A DNA stretch of 7,754 bases, taken from assembly GCA_018659505.1 (NCBI GenBank), contig JABJMI010000760.1, positions 1 through 7,754 on the forward strand. Direction: 5' to 3'. Shown in pieces: positions 5,750 to 7,754 of the stretch (the stretch's first letter is position 1; each line of letters starts with the position of its first letter). Below the pieces are notes generated by a model. It worked only from the letters and a program-made list of their open reading frames with translations. It did no database searches and had not been told where the DNA came from. Source of the stretch: Planctomicrobium sp. (GTDB lineage: Bacteria; Planctomycetota; Planctomycetia; Planctomycetales; Planctomycetaceae). The translations under genes and the position numbers were made by a program.

Positions 5750-7153
5750 ATGCTTCGACAATCTCTGTTTCTACTCGCTCTCTTCTTACCTTTCAATCTC
5801 TTCGCAGCTGAGAAGCCGAACGTTATTCTGGTCATGTGTGACGATCTTGGCTGGGGGGATTTGACTGCGTTCAATCCAGAGACTCCCATCAAGACGCCTC
5901 ATCTATCGGAGATGGCTGCGGCTGGGTTGAAGTTCAATCGGTTCTATGCAGCGGCACCTGTTTGCAGTCCGACCCGAGGGTCTTGCCTGACGGGGCGTCA
6001 CCCTTATCGATACGGGATTTATTTCGCCAATACAGGACACTTGAAAAGCAAAGAAATTACTCTGCCTGAGATATTAAAAAAAGAAGGATACACAACCGGT
6101 CATTTTGGAAAGTGGCATCTAGGAACTCTTACGACCACGATCAAGGATGCGAATCGAGGTGGTCCGAAAGGGAAGAAAAACTTCTCGACGCCGCAAATGA
6201 ATGGGTACGACCGCTGCTTTGTCACTGAATCAAAAGTGCCGACCTACGATCCGCTCATCAAGCCGAAGGCGGGAGGAAAGAATGGTTGGGATTACCTGAA
6301 GAACCCTGCAGAGGGAGTCAGCTACGGAACCCATTACTGGGATGAAAATGGTGAGGTTGTTAAAGAAAATCTGTCGGGCGATGACTCGCGCGTCATCATG
6401 GATCGAGCGATCCCATTCATCGAGGAAGCTGCAAAAGAAAAGACTCCATTCTTTGCAGCGATCTGGTTTCATTCCCCACACTTACCGGTCGTCGCTGGTC
6501 CAGAGCATGTGAAACATTACTCTGAACATTCTGAATATGACCGAAACTACTATGGCTGTATCACTGCATTGGACGAGCAGATCGGTCGGCTAAGGAAGAG
6601 ATTAAAAGAATTAGATGTCGCAGAGAACACAATGCTTTGGTTCTGCTCCGATAATGGTCCCGAAGGTCAAACAGGGAAAGCCCCCGGCTCGGCTGGTCCA
6701 TTCCGCGGGCGTAAACGATCCTTATATGAAGGCGGCGTTCGTGTCCCAGGACTTCTGGAATGGCCAGGGCATGTGCAGGCTGGAACGGAGACAAACCTTC
6801 CAGCAGTCACCAGCGATTACCTTCCAACAGTTCTTGCAGTTATTGGTATCGATTATCCAGGAAATCGTCCCATCGATGGAATCAATTTATTGCCTGCTAT
6901 TCAACAGCGAACTTCTTCTCGTAAATCTCCGATTGGATTTCAATCAGGTAAAATGAAGTCATGGGTCACTGATCAATACAAGCTTTTTTCGCCCGATCAA
7001 GGTAAGACTTGGGAACTCTACGATTTAATCAAGGATCCTGTAGAGCAAACTGATCTCGCTGCAATGCAACCTGAGCTGGTTCAGTCGATGAAATCAGAAT
7101 TAGAAGACTGGATCAGATCGTGTTCTGCAAGCGACAAAGGCAAGGACTATTAA
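5750..7153 (+). CDS. Exported arylsulfatase-like enzyme (S1 family)
   Basis: A second formylglycine-dependent sulfatase, 467 residues, from a different subfamily than its neighbour. A short signal peptide (1-19, hydrophobic core LFLLALFLPFNLF, ending FAA) exports it. PNVILVMCDDLGWGD (23-37) supplies the metal-binding Asp31 and Asp32. The signature CSPTRGSCLTG (72-82) contains Cys72, the residue matured to formylglycine. GKWHLG (Lys121, His123), FHSPHLP (His241/His244) and CSDNGPEG (Asp301, Asn302) complete the site, and Lys322 in the GRKRSLYEGGVRVP block is the likely second lysine. The C-terminal WELYDLIKDP (about 420-430) is the usual family ending. Such proteins are often named arylsulfatase A or N-acetylgalactosamine-6-sulfatase, but the substrate is undetermined. 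The ATG at 5750 follows the first sulfatase by 72 bases with no evident terminator, so an operon is likely. Ribosome binding would rest on a weak AAGAG about 10 bases upstream. Confidence 0.95.
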   Translation: MLRQSLFLLALFLPFNLFAAEKPNVILVMCDDLGWGDLTAFNPETPIKTPHLSEMAAAGLKFNRFYAAAPVCSPTRGSCLTGRHPYRYGIYFANTGHLKSKEITLPEILKKEGYTTGHFGKWHLGTLTTTIKDANRGGPKGKKNFSTPQMNGYDRCFVTESKVPTYDPLIKPKAGGKNGWDYLKNPAEGVSYGTHYWDENGEVVKENLSGDDSRVIMDRAIPFIEEAAKEKTPFFAAIWFHSPHLPVVAGPEHVKHYSEHSEYDRNYYGCITALDEQIGRLRKRLKELDVAENTMLWFCSDNGPEGQTGKAPGSAGPFRGRKRSLYEGGVRVPGLLEWPGHVQAGTETNLPAVTSDYLPTVLAVIGIDYPGNRPIDGINLLPAIQQRTSSRKSPIGFQSGKMKSWVTDQYKLFSPDQGKTWELYDLIKDPVEQTDLAAMQPELVQSMKSELEDWIRSCSASDKGKDY

Positions 7154-7160
7154 AGGCATA

Positions 7161-7177
7161 TCCTGAAAGCGGCAGGA
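7161..7177. terminator. Small hairpin between convergent genes
   Basis: TCCTG (7161-7165) and CAGGA (7173-7177) pair around a 7-base loop in the 39-base gap between the second sulfatase and the convergent minus-strand gene. It could serve both directions, but neither side has a T run, so termination is uncertain. Confidence 0.2.
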
Positions 7178-7192
7178 AGATCAAACACGAAT

Positions 7193-7606
7193 TCATGCCT
7201 GGTGGATTTCCAGAAAGACTGTCTCCCACAGACCACCGGGGATGTCAGTTTGAGTCACCGGGTCGAATGTTAATGAGAACTGGAGCAGGTTAAAGTCTTG
7301 AAGATGCTCAGTGACATCGAAATTCAAAGGATCCTCTGAACTCGAAGAGATTTCAATATCGTTGATCTTGAAATTCATCAGTTCACCCACACCTGCAGGA
7401 ACATGAATGATCACTCGTTCGTGACTTTCCAGTCTTGATGGCGTGTGAAAATTCCTGCGGAAGATTGCTGTGCCGGCAGTTTCACCGAATAACTTTCGCC
7501 AGTCTTGCGGCATCGAGTGACGTTCAAATTCCTGGTCGTTAGCATTGGGCGGTAAGACCTGCCACGGACCTTTCAAGCGGATACGGTGAACTCCAGTGTC
7601 ATTCAT
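7193..7606 (-). CDS. Small protein resembling a GH2-type sugar-binding beta-sandwich domain
   Basis: The 137 residues resemble the N-terminal sugar-binding (galactose-binding-like) jelly-roll domain of glycoside hydrolase family 2 enzymes such as beta-galactosidase. Matching landmarks are the opening LKGPWQV (11-17), FRRNFHTP (49-56) leading to ERVIIHVPAGVGE (63-75), KINDIEI (80-86) like the usual V.LNG..L turn, FDVTEHL (96-102) and GGLWETVFLEI (124-134). No catalytic domain follows: a TGA ends the gene, so it is stand-alone. No signal peptide or membrane helix is seen, so its location is unclear. The ATG at 7606 is preferred over an upstream TTG (7654), because the 16 extra residues would be translated from a short DNA repeat. 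It converges on the sulfatases and probably follows the edge gene at 7679 in an operon, with a 72-base gap. A carbohydrate-related role is inferred from fold resemblance alone. Confidence 0.7.
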   Translation of the reverse strand: MNDTGVHRIRLKGPWQVLPPNANDQEFERHSMPQDWRKLFGETAGTAIFRRNFHTPSRLESHERVIIHVPAGVGELMNFKINDIEISSSSEDPLNFDVTEHLQDFNLLQFSLTFDPVTQTDIPGGLWETVFLEIHQA

Positions 7607-7612
7607 TGGAAA

Positions 7613-7640
7613 GTTGAGAGTTGAGGGTTCAGAGTTGAGA
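7613..7640. repeat. Degenerate heptamer array (GTTGAGA), four units
   Basis: Four adjacent 7-base units, GTTGAGA, GTTGAGG, GTTCAGA and GTTGAGA, lie at 7613-7640 in the gap before the small minus-strand gene, ending 6 bases from its ATG. The outer units are identical and the inner two differ by one base each. The array takes the place where a ribosome binding site would be expected. Confidence 0.75.
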
Positions 7641-7678
7641 GAAAGACTCTGCAAATTGAAAGATTGAGCAGGCTACAA

Positions 7679-7754
7679 TTATTGACTTAGGATTCGATGC
7701 AATGTGGCTGGAAGGTCTTCGTCGCTGACTTCTTGTTGATCACCACTTTCCAGA
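7679..7754 (-). CDS. C-terminal end of an unidentified protein, running off the window
   Basis: A minus-strand frame enters from the right edge and ends at TAA (7681-7679) after 24 codons, reading LESGDQQEVSDEDL then PATLHRILSQ. The acidic-then-helical composition looks like a normal protein tail. One of the other two frames on this strand hits a stop at once. It lies on the same strand and 72 bases upstream of the small sugar-binding-like gene, so the two may be co-transcribed. The tail is too short to identify. Confidence 0.55.
   Translation of the reverse strand, partial: LESGDQQEVSDEDLPATLHRILSQ

Noticed and set aside
7607..7654. A TTG start at 7654 for the small sugar-binding-like protein
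   Set aside because: The 16 added residues are largely translated from the heptamer repeat and precede a natural ATG immediately followed by the domain.

Overview
The window looks like chromosomal DNA from a planctomycete (order Planctomycetales), of moderate GC content. The evidence is the mix of genes: two different secreted formylglycine-type sulfatases, an ECF sigma factor paired with a long cysteine-free membrane anti-sigma protein, and a soluble Hanks-type Ser/Thr kinase beside it. Shine-Dalgarno sequences are weak or absent, which also fits. The genus cannot be set from the sequence alone, and nothing (integrase, transposase, tRNA, att-like repeats) marks the region as mobile.

Layout. 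Bases 1-220 (minus strand) hold the first 73 codons of queF, the preQ0 reductase of queuosine synthesis, which runs off the left edge. Bases 405-3807 (minus strand) are a regulatory block, transcribed in the order kinase (3807-2647), ECF sigma factor (2527-1937), membrane anti-sigma factor (1895-405). A clear ECF-type promoter (GGAACT, 17-base spacer, GTCTAA) lies just before the sigma gene and points to autoregulation. It is so close to the GTG start that the sigma mRNA may be leaderless. Bases 3808-4138 are a 331-base divergent intergenic region holding a gapped inverted repeat that overlaps the kinase start.

Bases 4139-5677 and 5750-7153 (plus strand) encode two exported sulfatases of different subfamilies, one iduronate-2-sulfatase-like and one general arylsulfatase-like, separated by 72 bases and probably co-transcribed. 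Convergent to them, 7193-7606 (minus strand) encodes a small stand-alone beta-sandwich protein resembling the sugar-binding domain of GH2 enzymes. A degenerate heptamer array (GTTGAGA type) precedes its start. The last 24 codons of another minus-strand gene lie at the right edge (7679-7754).

How the genes may work together. The sigma/anti-sigma pair is probably a membrane signalling switch, and the kinase next to it may add phosphorylation control; that link is inferred from adjacency only. The sulfatases would remove sulfate from polysaccharides outside the cytoplasm, a common planctomycete lifestyle. No copy of the ECF promoter motif was seen before the sulfatases, so there is no sequence evidence that this sigma factor controls them. 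I see no clearly new system. The most worthwhile targets are the kinase-sigma-anti-sigma module, the near-leaderless ECF promoter, the cysteine-free anti-sigma protein and the heptamer array.
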